Source of the DNA: Hydractinia symbiolongicarpus
Lineage: Eukaryota > Cnidaria > Hydrozoa > Anthoathecata > Hydractiniidae
Reading direction: 5' to 3'
DNA: 64,000 nt
Assembly (NCBI RefSeq): GCF_029227915.1
Contig: NC_079875.1
Coordinates: 27,650,001-27,714,000 of the forward strand
Positions 63,597-64,000 of this stretch are shown in pieces (position 1 is the stretch's first letter; each line of letters starts with the position of its first letter). Both the position numbers and the translations under genes were made by a program. The notes under the pieces were generated by a model. The model saw only the letters and a program-made list of their open reading frames with translations, made no database searches and was not told the DNA's origin.

Positions 63597-63652
63597 GGCT
63601 CAATGGTCTAGTGGCATGATTCTTGCTTTAGGTTCAAATCCCAGTGGAGCCC
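63597..63652 (+). pseudogene. 56-nt deleted tRNA-Pro
   Basis: CCCAGTGGAGCCC end. Confidence 0.85.
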
Positions 63653-63932
63653 ATTGTTGGAGTGTAACTAATGTTGTCAGTGCAATTTCCGCTTGTTTCA
63701 TTTTTTAGAAAGACACTCGAAATAGCACATCCTTAATGCTATTTACTGCAGAGAACAAACCAAACTAGACTGAATCGCAAGTCTTGCCCTGAAGTTAAGA
63801 GTACTTCCTTATTATAGGTGTTATCACATGCGCCTAACATCCCTAACGTGCCTTTTGGATTTGGGTCAGGTACACATGTAGTAATAACTTAAACTACTCT
63901 GGGTCCCAGTCTTACGCAGTTGTATAGCTACG

Positions 63933-64000
63933 GACTCTGTGGCGCAATGGTAGCGCGTCTGACTCCAGATCAGAAGGTTGCGTGTTCAATTCACGTCAGA
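63933..64000 (+). tRNA. tRNA-Trp-CCA: tRNA-Trp(CCA), cut by window end
   Basis: Consensus through base 68; the last four bases lie beyond the window. Confidence 0.9.

Larger units (their letters stand above)
28925..64000. repeat. Tandem array of about 760-bp tRNA-Trp / tRNA-Pro units
   Basis: Each unit contains, in order on the plus strand: tRNA-Trp(CCA); a spacer of about 200 bp with a T-run; tRNA-Pro(TGG); an 81-bp spacer; a 56-nt deleted Pro copy; and a spacer of about 280 bp (TTGTCAGTGCAATTTCCGC ... ACGCAGTTGTATAG(C/A)(T/C/A)AC). Trp-to-Trp distance is 759-761 bp, or 175 bp where two Trp genes are paired. The Pro gene and its deleted copy start 153 bp apart and share flanks, so they are an internal duplication. 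Copies differ by only a few percent. The array starts inside exon 1 of gene B and continues past the window. Open frames in the units (82, 68 and 60 codons) start at TTG inside the Trp gene or run antisense and are not considered coding. Confidence 0.95.
60082..64000. repeat. Higher-order duplication, copy 2 (offset 5,318)
   Basis: Second copy of 54764-58682; it reaches the window end and probably continues. Confidence 0.85.

Noticed and set aside
29062-64000. CRISPR array
   Set aside because: Repeats and spacers are both repeated, the period is about 760 bp, and the units are tRNA genes in a eukaryotic context.

Overview
The window looks like nuclear DNA of an animal, most likely a cnidarian. 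The evidence is AT-rich sequence, short spliceosomal introns with GT..AG borders, and mobile-element families I associate with cnidarian genomes: Crypton-like tyrosine recombinases, a K02A2.6-type Gypsy element, a PIF/Harbinger transposase and a Mutator-like transposase. The species cannot be fixed from the sequence alone.

Region 1 (1-10,700) is a graveyard of mobile elements and gene fragments. It holds shuffled pieces of a reverse transcriptase (about 1,120-2,110), a three-copy 79-bp tandem repeat (4,242-4,475), the end of a ubiquitin-specific protease on the minus strand (4,492-5,060), a truncated Gypsy retrotransposon with gag and part of pol (5,227-7,930) and, directly abutting it, the N-terminal part of a Mutator-like transposase on the minus strand (7,931-8,559). 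From 8,560 to 10,725 I see no gene.

Region 2 (10,726-28,953) is dominated by two multi-exon tyrosine-recombinase genes of Crypton type, both on the minus strand. The first (10,726 to about 17,140) has zinc-binding modules, a core-binding domain, a catalytic domain and a SANT-like tail, but carries a stop and several frameshifts. The second (28,953 down to 21,497) can be assembled from 17 exons with consistent splice phases except at one junction; it looks largely intact at about 917 residues. Between them lie a MITE-like pair with an inverted core and a decayed PIF/Harbinger transposase.

Region 3 (28,925-64,000, running off the window) is a tandem array of tRNA genes. The basic unit is about 760 bp: tRNA-Trp(CCA), spacer, tRNA-Pro(TGG), 81-bp spacer, a 56-nt tRNA-Pro copy lacking most of the anticodon arm, then a spacer of about 280 bp. 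I count 46 Pro loci (44 of normal 72-nt form and TGG anticodon, one with anticodon TGA, one with a 36-nt deletion), 51 Trp loci (one a Pro/Trp chimera, the last cut by the window end) and 44 of the 56-nt Pro copies. Units are grouped in recent larger duplications with offsets of about 1,520, 5,318 and 6,264 bp. The array's left edge lies inside the first exon of the second recombinase gene, so the gene's first codons are the reverse complement of array sequence.

Termination signals suggest two Pol III transcripts per unit. One is Trp (or Trp-Trp) ending at a T-run about 110-120 nt downstream; the other joins full-length Pro and the 56-nt Pro copy, because no run of four or more T lies between them in the typical unit.
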